Shown here: positions 35,342 through 44,221 of the stretch, in pieces
Numbering within the stretch: position 1 is the stretch's first letter
Layout: the number at the start of each line of letters is the position of its first letter
NCBI GenBank assembly: GCA_963699345.1
Contig: CAVOTL010000003.1
Span: 248,001-312,000, forward strand
Reading direction: 5' to 3'
Length of the DNA: 64,000 bases
Source: Bog-756 sp963699345
GTDB lineage: Bacteria; Actinomycetota; Acidimicrobiia; Acidimicrobiales; RAAP-2
The notes under the pieces: generated by a model
Databases searched by the model: none
What the model saw: the letters and a program-made list of their open reading frames with translations, nothing else
What the model was told of the DNA's origin: nothing
Made by a program: the position numbers and the translations under genes

Positions 35342-36591
35342 TCAGCGGGCCACCCGGGCCCGCACACCCTCCAGGAAGCGCACCACCCCGAGGGAGGTGT
35401 GGCGCGACCGGATGGAGACGAGCACGTCGAACGCGTGCTGGGTGCGGGGCAGCTCGAGGTAGGCCACCGGCGCGTTCGAGGTCTCGCGCAACCGGGCGGC
35501 GAAGCGCCGGCCCACCTGGGGCGGGACCAGGGTGTCGTTCCTCCCCTGGACCACGAAGAACGGTGGCGCCCCGGGGGTGATGCGCTGGTCGGGCGAGGCC
35601 CGGTCGTAGACCGGCGTGTGGTCGACGTAGGGGAGCTTCATGACCCGCTTCTCGAGGAGCTCCATGAGCCCGTGGCCGTAGGCTCCTTCGGCCTCCGGCG
35701 AGCCCGTCATGTCGTGGACGCCGTAGAACGGGATGCAGGCGTCGACCGACGTGTCGGCGTCCTCGAACCCGGGCTGCCATTCGGGGTCGTTGGCCGTGAC
35801 GGCCGCCAGGGCGGACAGGTGCCCACCGGCCGAGCCGCCCGGACACCGCCAGGAACGACGGGTCACCGCCGTACTCGGCGATGTGGTCCCGGATCCAGGC
35901 GATCGCCCGCTTGCAGTCGACGATGTGGTCGGGCCACGTGGCCTTCGGGCTCAGGCGGTAGTTGATGGCGACACAGACCCAGCCGCGCTGGACCAGCTCG
36001 TGCATCATCGGGATCCCCTGCTCCCGCTTGTCGCCGATCACCCAGGCCCCGCCGTGGATGTAGAGCAGCACCGGGGCGGCGGTCGGGGGATCGGCCCGGC
36101 GGACCAGGACGTCGAGCCGGTGGCGGTAGATCCCGTCGCCCACGTAGTCGATGTTGCGGATCCGACGGATGCGCCCGAACCGGAAGGGGACGGCCAGCAC
36201 CACCCGCCACCACGACACCCACGCCGGGGAGAGGTCGACGCCCTCGGCCCGGATCGGACCCTTCGACGCCGAGTCGAGCGCCGTCGCCCACCAGTCCGGC
36301 CGACCGGTGGGCGGTGACGGCGAGTCCGGCGTAGGCGAGGGAGGAACCCACCCCGAGGACGAGGGCCAGCCACCACACCGGGCCGTGGGAGGACACCTGG
36401 GTGCCGAGGGCCGCGGTACCGGCCGCCACCACGAGCGCGGCGTGCACGGGGACCTCACCCACCAGGAACGTGCCGGTGAACGTCAGCGCCGCGAACGGCT
36501 CCTTGCGGACCGGCAGATAGGTCAGGAGCGCGATGAGCGCCGCCGCCGCCGTAAACGCCAGGAACACCCAGAGCACCCCTCCATCAAACAC
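35342..36591 (-). pseudogene. Membrane-anchored alpha/beta hydrolase (esterase/lipase HSL-like), two frameshifts
   Basis: Three reading-frame segments make one protein of ~410 residues. Segment 1 holds three N-terminal helices ('VFLAFTAAAALIALLTYLPV', 'VHAALVVAAGTAALG', 'WWLALVLGVGSSLAYAGL'). It slips near 36295 into 'DWWATALDSASKGPIRAEG'. That segment carries the HGGAW oxyanion motif ('LLYIHGGAWVIGDKREQG') and slips again in a GGG run at 35838-35840 just at the nucleophile, which resumes as 'GGSAGGHLSALAAV' (GxSxG family). The last part has the aspartate/histidine region ('VQGRNDTLVPP', 'THAFDVLVS'-like). Both slips are one-base insertions. The start is GTG 36591 or 36567. Probably a lipid esterase facing a wax-ester synthase gene. 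Confidence 0.75.
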
Positions 36592-36724
36592 CGTCCGCGG
36601 CCCCGGAACGAAACCCGTGTGGATCGGACGGCCCCCGTGGGGCATCATCGGTACCCGACCGGCGACGGGGAGCCCGGTCGCCGGACCGACGCGGTGCGCC
36701 GTCCGTACCGAGGGAAGGGGGAGC

Positions 36725-38210
36725 ATGGAACCGCTGAGTGGCCTGGATGCCAGCTTCCTCTACCTGGAGACGCCCACGTTCCACATGCACGTGGAGATGA
36801 TCACGGTCTTCGACCCGTCCACCGTGCCGGGTGGCTACTCCTTCGCCAAGATGCAGGCCCAGATCGCCTCGCGCACCTATCAGGCGCCCGTGTTCCGGCG
36901 GCTGCTCGTCGAGGTCCCCTTCCGGCTGGGCCACCCCGTCTGGGTCGACGACCCGCACTTCGACATCGAGTACCACGTGCGCCGGACGGCCGTCCCGTCT
37001 CCCGGCGGCCTCCTCGAACTGGCCGAGCTGTCCGCCGACATCGCCAGCCGTCAGCTCGACCGCTCCAAGCCGCTGTGGGAGATCTGGGTGGTGGAGGGAC
37101 TGGAGGGCGGCCGCATCGCCGTCATCGCCAAGATGCACCACTCGACCGTCGACGGCATGTCGGGCGCCGCCCTGCTGTCGGTGCTCTTCGACCTCGAGGC
37201 CGACCCCGGCCCGGAGCCGGAGCCGCCCCCGCCGGTCGGCGACACCCGCATCCCGTCGAGCGCGGAGCTCATCAGCGAGGCGATGGCGGCCCGGGTCTTC
37301 CGCCCCTTCGAACTGACCCGGGACATCCTGCGCACGGGCCAGCGACTGCTCAACGTGCGGCGGGTCCGCAACGAACCCGAGCACCGGGCACCGCAGTCCA
37401 AGGCCGCCCTCCCGCTGTCGGCGCCGCGCACCTCGTTCAACAGCACGCTCACCCGTCGTCGGCAGGTCGCCTTGTCGGCCATCGGGCTGGCCGACGTCAA
37501 ACGCCTGAAGAACGCCACCGGGTCGACCGTCAACGACGTGGTCCTGGCCATCTGCACCGGCGCCCTGCGACGGTTCCTGATCGACGGCGGTGAGCTCCCG
37601 GACAAGCCGCTGGTGGCCGTGGTGCCCGTCAGCGTGCACCCCGACATCGACGCGCCCCACGGATCCAACAAGGTGTCGTCGATGTTCGTCCAGCTGCCGG
37701 CCCATCTCGACGACCCGCTGGAGCGTCTGGTGGCGATCCGCGAGGGGACCAAGGGGGCGAAGGAGGAGCACAACGCGCTCGGCGCCGACATGCTCGTCAA
37801 CTGGGCCGAGCACGCCACGCCCAACACCTTCGCGGCCGCCGCCCGGCTCTACAGCCGGATGCGGCTCGCCGACCGCCACCGGCCCGTGGCGAACCTGATC
37901 ATCTCCAACGTCCCGGGCCCCGACTTCCCCCTCTACCTGGCCGGCGCCGAGATGGTCGCCGGGTTCCCCCTCGGACCCGGTCATGGACGGGCTCGGCCTC
38001 AACATCACGATCATGAGCTACCGGGGCACCCTCTACTGGGGCCTCATCTCCTGTCCCGAGACGATGCCCAAGGTCTGGCACCTGGCCGCCGACATCCCCG
38101 CGGCCCTCGACGAGCTGTTGGCCGCCGCCGGGCTGCCGCCGGCCGGGTTCCGTTCCCAGCAGGCGGCTGAAGCCGTCGTGGCCGCCGGAGCCGCCCCCCC
38201 GGGGGACTGA
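36725..38210 (+). CDS. Wax ester synthase/diacylglycerol acyltransferase, frameshifted near C-terminus
   Basis: ATG 36725 follows GGGGGAG. 'LSGLDASFLYLETPTFHMHV' opens the family, and 'IAKMHHSTVDGMSGAALLSVLF' holds the HHxxxDG active site. 'GSTVNDVVLAICTGALRRFL', 'VVPVSVHP' and 'LIISNVPGPDFPLYLAGAEM' are further conserved blocks. The frame slips at ~37979: an extra G turns 'LGPVMDGLGLNITIMSYRG' into a different frame. Corrected length is 494 residues, as expected. It makes triacylglycerol or wax esters from acyl-CoA at the membrane, a storage-lipid trait of actinobacteria. Confidence 0.9.
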
Positions 38211-38240
38211 CCGGCGGCTCCACCACCGTCCGGCCGGCGG

Positions 38241-39392
38241 TCAGGGGGTGGCGGCCACGGTCATCGACGTCGCCCCCGGGCAGACCGGGACGGCCCGGGC
38301 GAAGGTCCCGGTGCCGGGGGTCGTAGGGCAGGACGGTGTCCATCCCGTCACCACGAAGGCGTCGATCCCGGCGGGTCCGGCCACGATGTCGGTGGGATGG
38401 TCGGTGCCCGCCGCGGAGGTGGTCGCCCCGGTGGGCAGACGGACCGGTTGGATCGGAGGCACCGGGCCGGCCGTCGGCACCGTGGCGACCCAGTTGTTCG
38501 CCGAGTCCGCCACCAGCAACTGGGTACCGTCCGCCGTGACGGCCAGGGCGGACGGGTCGGTGATCCCGAGACCGTCGAAGGTCGTCGCCGGGCCCACCAG
38601 ACCGGTGGCCGTGGTGACGGACACCACCCGGCCGCTGTAGTCCGGCAGACCCTGGCCGGCCACGTAGAGCGTGGCGCCATCGGGCGAGACCACCAGGCCG
38701 TGGGGCGACGAGACGGTCGAGACGGTGAGCCCGGTGAAGATCGACGGTCCGGCCGTGGCCGTGGCCGTGTCCACCGGGACCACGCCGTCGGGCACCAGCA
38801 CGTAGAGGGTGTCGGTCGTCGGGCTGAGCGCCATGCCCGACACCGTCCGACCGGACCCGAGGTCGAGCGGGCGCCCCACCGCGTGGCTGGCGATGTCGAC
38901 GGGCACCACCAGGGTGCCGCTGGCGGCGAGCACCGTGCGGTCGTCGTGCATGACCACCACCGCGCTCGTCGCCCCGTGGCCGGGGAGCACGATCGGCGAG
39001 CCGGCCCGCTGGGTGGCCAGGTCGACCGGGATGAGCACGTTGGTGGTCGGCCGGCCCGGTGGGGTCGACTGGGTCACCACGAAGGCCCACCGCCCGTCGG
39101 GTGAGGTGGTCACCGCGTAGTCGCCGAGTGACGGCGTCCCGTCGACCGGCAGGGGGATGGGTGCCTCGGGGACGTGGGACCGGAGTTCGACCGGGGTGAC
39201 GGCGTCCGGACACACCACGTAGCCCACCGGGCCGGCGGTCACCGCCGGGGTGCCCGCCAGGGTGGGCGAGTCCGGGGTGGCCACCACCGAACAGCCGGTG
39301 GACACCAGGGCCATACCGGCCACCCCCACCGCCGCCCGCCAGGTCCGGGACCGCACCGTCGACGCGGTCCGGCTGGGTGGTGGGGCCTCCAT
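38241..39392 (-). CDS. YVTN-type beta-propeller lipoprotein
   Basis: This 383-residue exported protein starts at ATG 39392. The signal peptide ends in lipobox 'LVSTGC'. The rest is built of ~45-residue blades with 'SPDGRWAFVVTQ', 'MALSPTTDTLYVLVPDGVVPVDTAT' and 'VVSPDGATLYVAGQG', the pattern of 40-residue YVTN/NHL propellers, about seven in all. Such proteins are surface or periplasmic scaffolds with no enzymatic signature. It is convergent with the wax-ester synthase gene. Confidence 0.78.
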   Translation of the reverse strand: MEAPPPSRTASTVRSRTWRAAVGVAGMALVSTGCSVVATPDSPTLAGTPAVTAGPVGYVVCPDAVTPVELRSHVPEAPIPLPVDGTPSLGDYAVTTSPDGRWAFVVTQSTPPGRPTTNVLIPVDLATQRAGSPIVLPGHGATSAVVVMHDDRTVLAASGTLVVPVDIASHAVGRPLDLGSGRTVSGMALSPTTDTLYVLVPDGVVPVDTATATAGPSIFTGLTVSTVSSPHGLVVSPDGATLYVAGQGLPDYSGRVVSVTTATGLVGPATTFDGLGITDPSALAVTADGTQLLVADSANNWVATVPTAGPVPPIQPVRLPTGATTSAAGTDHPTDIVAGPAGIDAFVVTGWTPSCPTTPGTGTFARAVPVCPGATSMTVAATP

Positions 39393-39503
39393 AGGTGGGC
39401 ATGACCCTAGCGACGGAGGTGGGGGGCGGGAAGGCCGGCCCGGTCGCCGCTCGGCCCTCCATCGTCGGCCGGAGCACCGCCGCCCCGGGCGCCCGCCCCG
39501 GAA

Positions 39504-40448
39504 TCAGGCGGCGGAGCGCACCGATCGGTCCCTGGCGTGGTCGGCCACGTCGGCCAGGGCCTCGTCGAGCGGGGTCGCCCGGATCCCGAAGGTGGCCGTG
39601 CACGCCGACGAGTCGAGGACGAAGGGCCGGTCGAACTGGTAGAGCGTCTCCTTCAGCTCGCGCAGCTGGGGTGACACCACGCCGCCGACGGTCAGGGTGA
39701 CCGACGGGAAGGCGCCCACCGACGGAGCCGGTGCCCCCGCCACCGCGCAGAACCGGGTGGCCAGCTCCCGCTGGCTGACGGCCGGCCCGCTCGGGACGTG
39801 CCACGGCCGGCCCCAGGCCCGCTCGTCGGTGGCGAGGACGGCGAGCGTGCGTCCGACGTCGGCGACGTACGTCCATGAATGGGGGGCGTCCGGATCACCC
39901 ATGACCCGGATCTTGCGCCCGGCCAGGAGCCGTTCCACGTTGCGGCCGAAGTGGCTGGACTCGGCGGCCCCCGGACCGATGAAGTCCGACGCCCGGGCCT
40001 CGGTGACGCGGACCCGACCGGCCCGGTGGGCCTCCGACGCCTCGTTCCACATGTCGGCCCGGACCCGTCCCTTGGCGCCCGCGGCGGCCAGCGGGTCGCC
40101 CTCGGTCATCGGGTGGTCCACCGGTCCGTACCCGTAGAGGTTGCCCATGATCACCAGGACCGCGCCGCTCCGGGCCGCCACCTCGAGCATGGACGAGGCC
40201 AGCGGAGGCCACAGCTCGGGCCAGCGGTGGTAGGGCGGGTTGGCGCAGTTGTAGAGGGCGTCGGCCGCTCCCACGGCCTCGGCCAGGGCGAACGGGTCGG
40301 AGGCGTCGGCCGAGGCCCGGGTGATCCCCGGGCCCTCGGGCCCCGATCCCGACCGGGTGACCAGGGTCACCTCGTGGCCGGCCCCGACCAGGGCGCGGGC
40401 CGTGGCCGTGCCCACCGGCCCCGCTCCCACGATGACGTGACGTCCCAT
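39504..40448 (-). CDS. NAD-dependent epimerase/dehydratase-like (atypical SDR)
   Basis: This 314-residue protein starts at ATG 40448 behind AAGGAGG. It has an N-terminal 'VIVGAGPVGTATARALVGAG' nucleotide-binding motif. 'MGNLYGYGP' replaces the usual SSxxVYG and retains the catalytic Tyr region. 'DFIGPGAAESSHFGR' and 'HSWTYVADVGRTLAVLA' are the extended-SDR features. A consistent YxxxK is not seen, so it belongs with atypical SDRs. It is divergent from a TetR gene across a region with repeats and an inverted repeat, and is probably repressed by it. Confidence 0.8.
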   Translation of the reverse strand: MGRHVIVGAGPVGTATARALVGAGHEVTLVTRSGSGPEGPGITRASADASDPFALAEAVGAADALYNCANPPYHRWPELWPPLASSMLEVAARSGAVLVIMGNLYGYGPVDHPMTEGDPLAAAGAKGRVRADMWNEASEAHRAGRVRVTEARASDFIGPGAAESSHFGRNVERLLAGRKIRVMGDPDAPHSWTYVADVGRTLAVLATDERAWGRPWHVPSGPAVSQRELATRFCAVAGAPAPSVGAFPSVTLTVGGVVSPQLRELKETLYQFDRPFVLDSSACTATFGIRATPLDEALADVADHARDRSVRSAA

Positions 40449-40504
40449 GGCGATTCCTCCTTCGGCGCGGTGCTGCGGTCCGGTGACGGTCACCTTTGCG
40501 CGAT

Positions 40505-40590
40505 CACTGCTCTCGTTATTGATCGAGTATTCACCCGAGGCCGACGAATTGCAAGAGCACTGCTTACATATTGATCTAGCGCTCTCGCTA
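40505..40590. promoter_or_regulatory. Direct repeats and inverted repeat between epimerase and TetR genes
   Basis: Two imperfect direct repeats of ~22 bp start at 40505 and 40558; both read CACTGCT, then a short spacer, then ATTGATC and AG. Next to the second is the perfect inverted repeat TAGCG-CTCT-CGCTA (40577-40590), 15 bp before the TetR start. Together they look like operator sites for the divergent pair. Confidence 0.5.
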
Positions 40591-40605
40591 TGGCACGCTG
40601 GGGGC

Positions 40606-41409
40606 ATGCCTCCCTCCACCGGCCTGCGGGCCCGCCTCCGGGCGGAGCTGACCACCGAGATCAAGGACGAGGCGCGGCGCCAGCTGGCGGCCGAAGGGGC
40701 GCCCGGCCTGTCCCTCCGGTCGGTGACCCGCTCCCTGGGCATGGCGTCGTCGGCCATCTACCGGTACTTCCCGAGCCGCGACGACCTGTTGACGGCCTTG
40801 ATCGTCGACGCCTACGACGCCATCGGGGCCGCCGCCGAGGCGGCCGACGCCACCTGTCGCCGCGACGACCACTGGGGCCGGTGGCGAGCCACGGCGCAGG
40901 CCGTCCGCCGATGGTCGCTCGATCATCCCCACGAGTACACGCTGGTCTACGGGTCGCCGGTACCCGGGTACCGGGCCCCGGACGACACCGTCGGGCCCGC
41001 CAGCCGGGTCACCCTCGTCCTGGCCCGGCTCGTCGACGACGCCTCGCGGGACGGCACCCTGCCCCGCCGCTCCACCGGCCACGACCTGGGACCGGTGGAC
41101 GCCGACACTTCGGAGGCGGTCCGCACCCTCGTCGACCTCGCCTTCCCCGCCGCCTCCGACGAGGTGGCCGTCCGGGCGGTGGCGGCGTGGACCCAGTTGT
41201 TCGGGATGATCTCCTTCGAACTGTTCGGCCACTTCCACAACGTGGTCGACGACGTCGACCCGGTCTTCGAGCGGACCCTGCTCGAGATGGGGCGGCTCAT
41301 CGGATTCGACCCGACGCCCACCGCGCCACCGGGGCCCGTCCGGCGTCGCCCCGACGACGGTGGCGACCCGCCCCCGGCGGACGACGAGGAGACCTGGTAC
41401 CTGGTGTGA
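40606..41409 (+). CDS. TetR-family transcriptional regulator
   Basis: This is a 267-residue protein. The N-terminal helix-turn-helix is 'APGLSLRSVTRSLGMASSAIYRYFPSRDDLLTALI', and the ligand domain carries the 'EYTLVYGSPVPGY' block of the TetR_C_13/WHG group. The C-terminal ~30 residues are disordered and Pro/Asp-rich. ATG 40606 is chosen; the longer frame from 40447 runs through the operator region. It is divergent from the epimerase and probably autoregulates through 40505-40590. Confidence 0.87.
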   Translation: MPPSTGLRARLRAELTTEIKDEARRQLAAEGAPGLSLRSVTRSLGMASSAIYRYFPSRDDLLTALIVDAYDAIGAAAEAADATCRRDDHWGRWRATAQAVRRWSLDHPHEYTLVYGSPVPGYRAPDDTVGPASRVTLVLARLVDDASRDGTLPRRSTGHDLGPVDADTSEAVRTLVDLAFPAASDEVAVRAVAAWTQLFGMISFELFGHFHNVVDDVDPVFERTLLEMGRLIGFDPTPTAPPGPVRRRPDDGGDPPPADDEETWYLV

Positions 41410-41486
41410 GCGGCCCGGACACCGGGTCACCGCGAAGCGGCCGGTGCCGGGGCCCCGCATCGCCGGGTCCGATGGATCCGATCGGC

Positions 41487-41504
41487 TTGTGCACCTGTTC
41501 ACAT
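41487..41504 (+). promoter_or_regulatory. Rex-type operator TTGTGCACCTGTTCACAT upstream of cydA
   Basis: The site matches TTGTGAA-N4-TTCACAA at 12 of 14 specified positions. In Streptomyces, Rex represses cydABCD through such a site and lets go at high NADH. It lies 53 bp before the cydA ATG and one base from a DevR-like box. Confidence 0.7.
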
Positions 41505-41505
41505 C

Positions 41506-41520
41506 AGGACCTTCGGCCCT
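41506..41520 (+). promoter_or_regulatory. DevR/DosR-like box AGGACCTTCGGCCCT upstream of cydA
   Basis: It differs from GGGACTTTCGGCCCT at two positions and shares the TTCGGCCCT end with the boxes at 8159 and 48975. Its centre is 43-44 bp upstream of the cydA start codon, consistent with activation of a leaderless or short-leader transcript. Confidence 0.5.
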
Positions 41521-41544
41521 AGGTCAGCACCCACTTCGCTGATT

Positions 41545-41560
41545 TCATCATCGGTGATGA
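41545..41560. promoter_or_regulatory. Inverted repeat TCATCA-TCGG-TGATGA across the cydA start
   Basis: A perfect 6-4-6 inverted repeat covers the cydA start codon. It may be an operator or an RNA hairpin occluding the start. It is short, so chance is possible. Confidence 0.35.
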
Positions 41561-43029
41561 CACTTCTACTCTCCCGCTGGCAGTTCGGCATCACGACCGT
41601 CTTCCACTTCATCTTCGTCCCGCTCACCATCGGCCTCGCCCTGTTGCTGGCCATCATGCAGACGGCCGCGTACCGGTCGCGGGGTGACGCCGCCAAGCAG
41701 GCCAAGTGGGAGGGCATGACCGTCTTCTGGCGTCGGCTGTTCCTCATCAACTTCGCCATCGGCGTGGTGACCGGCATCGTCCAGGAGTTCCAGTTCGGCA
41801 TGAACTGGTCCGAGTACTCGCGCTACGTGGGGAGTGTCTTCGGAGCCCCGCTCGCCGTCGAGGCGCTGCTCGCCTTCTTCCTCGAGTCGACGTTCCTCGG
41901 CATCTGGATCTTCGGCAAGGGCCGGGTGTCGGCGCGCATCCACCTCGCCTCGATCTGGCTGGTCAGCATCGGCACGATGCTGTCGGCGTACTTCATCCTC
42001 GCCGCCAACGCCTGGATGCAGCACCCCGTGGGCTACAAGATCCAGGGCAACCGGGCGATCATGACCAACTTCTGGGCGGTCATGACCAACTCCACCCTGA
42101 TCAGCTCGTTCCTCCACGTCCTGACCGCCGCCCTCGTCACCGCGGCCATGCTCATGCTGGGCATCAGCGCCTGGCACCTGCGCCGGTCGCAGAAGGCGGG
42201 AGCCGGACCTCATCCCGTGTTCGCGGCGTCGGCCAAGCTCGCCCTCATCGTCGGGGTCATCGCCGTGCTGGCCACCATGTTCTTCGGTGACAACCAGGCC
42301 CGGCTGATGGAGAAGCAGCAGCCGATGAAGATGGCGGCGGCCGAGGCCGTCTACAACACGCAGAACGGCGCCAGCTTTTCGCTGCTGACCATCGGCAACC
42401 TGTCGGGCGATCCGATCTTCCAGATCCGGATCCCCCACGCCCTGTCCGTCCTGGCCGACAACAGCTGGGACGGCTCCGTCCAGGGCATCAACAACATCCA
42501 GGCCGACGAGACCGCCAAGTACGGCAAGGGCAGCTACGTGCCGGTGCTGTGGGTCACCTACTGGACGTTCCGGATCATGGTGGGTTGCGGGATCCTGATG
42601 TTCCTCGGCCTGCTCTGGGGCGTGTACCTGATGTACCGCCGCAAGCTGGACACGTCGAAGTGGTTCCTCAGACTGGCCGTGCCCGCCCTGCTGCTCCCCT
42701 TCATCGCCAATGCGACCGGCTGGATCTTCACCGAGGTCGGCCGCCAGCCGTGGGTGGTCTACGGACTCCTCCGGACCGCCAAGGGCGTGTCCCCCATCGG
42801 CACGGGCTACGTGGTGGCCACCCTGGTCGGCTTCACCGCGATCTACACCATCCTGGCCGTCATCGACTTCGGCCTGATGGCCCGCTACGCCAAGCTCGAC
42901 CCGGACGCCGTCGACGAGCACGGCCAGCCCACGTCGGGTGACGGCGACGGGTCCGACGACACCGGCCCCGAGGGCGAGATCGTTCTCCCCGGCACGCACG
43001 ACGACCGGGTTCCGGCCCTCATCTACTGA
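41557..43029 (+). CDS. cydA: Cytochrome bd ubiquinol/menaquinol oxidase subunit I
   Basis: This 490-residue membrane protein starts at ATG 41557 (a GTG one codon earlier is possible). The haem-ligand histidine of helix 1 is in 'FGITTVFHFIFVPLTIGLAL', and 'LESTFLGIWIFGKGRVS' and 'WMQHPVGYKI' are family blocks. 'TEVGRQPWVVYGLLRTAKGVS' is the CydA signature near the second b-type haem. The Q-loop is of the short type. The enzyme reduces O2 to water with high affinity and conserves energy without pumping. First of cydABDC. Rex- and DevR-like sites upstream suggest induction at low oxygen. Confidence 0.95.
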   Translation: MTLLLSRWQFGITTVFHFIFVPLTIGLALLLAIMQTAAYRSRGDAAKQAKWEGMTVFWRRLFLINFAIGVVTGIVQEFQFGMNWSEYSRYVGSVFGAPLAVEALLAFFLESTFLGIWIFGKGRVSARIHLASIWLVSIGTMLSAYFILAANAWMQHPVGYKIQGNRAIMTNFWAVMTNSTLISSFLHVLTAALVTAAMLMLGISAWHLRRSQKAGAGPHPVFAASAKLALIVGVIAVLATMFFGDNQARLMEKQQPMKMAAAEAVYNTQNGASFSLLTIGNLSGDPIFQIRIPHALSVLADNSWDGSVQGINNIQADETAKYGKGSYVPVLWVTYWTFRIMVGCGILMFLGLLWGVYLMYRRKLDTSKWFLRLAVPALLLPFIANATGWIFTEVGRQPWVVYGLLRTAKGVSPIGTGYVVATLVGFTAIYTILAVIDFGLMARYAKLDPDAVDEHGQPTSGDGDGSDDTGPEGEIVLPGTHDDRVPALIY

Positions 43030-43048
43030 GCGAGAGAGAGAACTGCAC

Positions 43049-44221
43049 ATGTTGACGATCGCGGCAGCGGCCCCTGCCTACACCGGGCTCGAGATCTTCT
43101 GGTTCCTGATCATCGCCGTCCTGTGGTCCGGCTACTTCGTCCTCGAGGGCTTCGACTTCGGGGTGGGGATGCTCCTCCCCGTCATCGGCAGGTCCGACCT
43201 CGACCGGCGGGTGATGATCAACACGATCGGGCCCGTCTGGGACGGCAACGAGGTGTGGCTGCTGGTGGCCGGCGGCGCCACCTTCGCCGCCTTCCCGAAC
43301 TGGTACGCCACCCTGTTCAGCGGCTTCTACCTCCCGCTGTTCCTGATCCTGGCCGCCCTCATCTTCCGCGGCGTGGCCTTCGAGTTCCGGGCCAAGCGCA
43401 TGCTCCCCCAGTGGCGGCTCGCCTGGGACCACGCCATCTTCTGGGGCAGCCTCGTGCCCGCGCTGCTGTGGGGCGTGGCGTTCGCCAACATCCTGCGGGG
43501 CACGCCGATCGGGCCGAACGGCCACTACCTGGGCTCGTTCTTCAACCTGTTGAACATCTACAGCCTGCTCGGCGGGGTCACCACGCTCCTCCTGTTCGCC
43601 CTCCACGGCAGCGTGTTCCTCAACCTCAAGACCACCGGGGAGATCCACGAGCGGGCCCGGAACGTCTCCAAGGTGCTGGCCCCCGCCGCCACCGTCGCCC
43701 TGCTGGCGTTCCTGACCTGGACCTACGTCAACGCCCACAACGCCCACAACACCGGCATCGTGCCCCCGTTCGTGCCCATCCTGGGCATCGTCGCCGTGGG
43801 CGTGGTGGGCTGGCTGCTGCGGGAGCGGCTCGAGGGGTGGGCGTTCGTGGCCAACGCCGTCGCCCTGGTCTGCCTGGTGGCGACCATCTTCTTGAACCTG
43901 TACCCGCGGGTCATGGTGTCGAGCATCTCGCCGGCCTACAACCTGACCATCGGCAACGCCTCCTCGGCGCCGTACACCCTCAAGGTCATGACGATCGTCG
44001 CCCTGATCTTCACCCCGCTGGTGCTCGTCTACCAGGGCTGGTCCTACTGGGTCTTCCGGGCCCGGGTCCGTCGCCCCGGTGACCCGCTCGAGCTGACCGC
44101 CGACCTGCCGCTGACGGGGGGCCCGTCCGACGGGAACGGCGCCGACCACGACGGCGCGACCGACGGGAACGGTGCCGCCACGGGGCCGCTGGCCACGGTC
44201 GACGAGGGCGGCACCCCCTGA
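43049..44221 (+). CDS. cydB: Cytochrome bd oxidase subunit II
   Basis: This is a 390-residue membrane protein. 'GYFVLEGFDFGVGMLLP' and 'RRVMINTIGPVWDGNEVWLLVAGGATFAAFP' are the CydB signatures, followed by about eight helices. The C-terminal ~40 residues are a soluble Gly/Asp-rich tail. It starts at ATG 43049 after GAGAGAGA, 19 bp after cydA. The stop lies within CTGA, where the next gene's frame begins. It stabilises the haems on CydA. Confidence 0.94.
   Translation: MLTIAAAAPAYTGLEIFWFLIIAVLWSGYFVLEGFDFGVGMLLPVIGRSDLDRRVMINTIGPVWDGNEVWLLVAGGATFAAFPNWYATLFSGFYLPLFLILAALIFRGVAFEFRAKRMLPQWRLAWDHAIFWGSLVPALLWGVAFANILRGTPIGPNGHYLGSFFNLLNIYSLLGGVTTLLLFALHGSVFLNLKTTGEIHERARNVSKVLAPAATVALLAFLTWTYVNAHNAHNTGIVPPFVPILGIVAVGVVGWLLRERLEGWAFVANAVALVCLVATIFLNLYPRVMVSSISPAYNLTIGNASSAPYTLKVMTIVALIFTPLVLVYQGWSYWVFRARVRRPGDPLELTADLPLTGGPSDGNGADHDGATDGNGAATGPLATVDEGGTP

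Noticed and set aside
40447..40605. Upstream extension of the TetR protein to 40447
   Set aside because: The extension crosses the operator repeats and overlaps the divergent gene's start; its composition is not coding.
41566..43050. 494-codon minus-strand frame opposite cydA
   Set aside because: Mirror frame of cydA with His/Glu/Gln-rich composition and no family motif.
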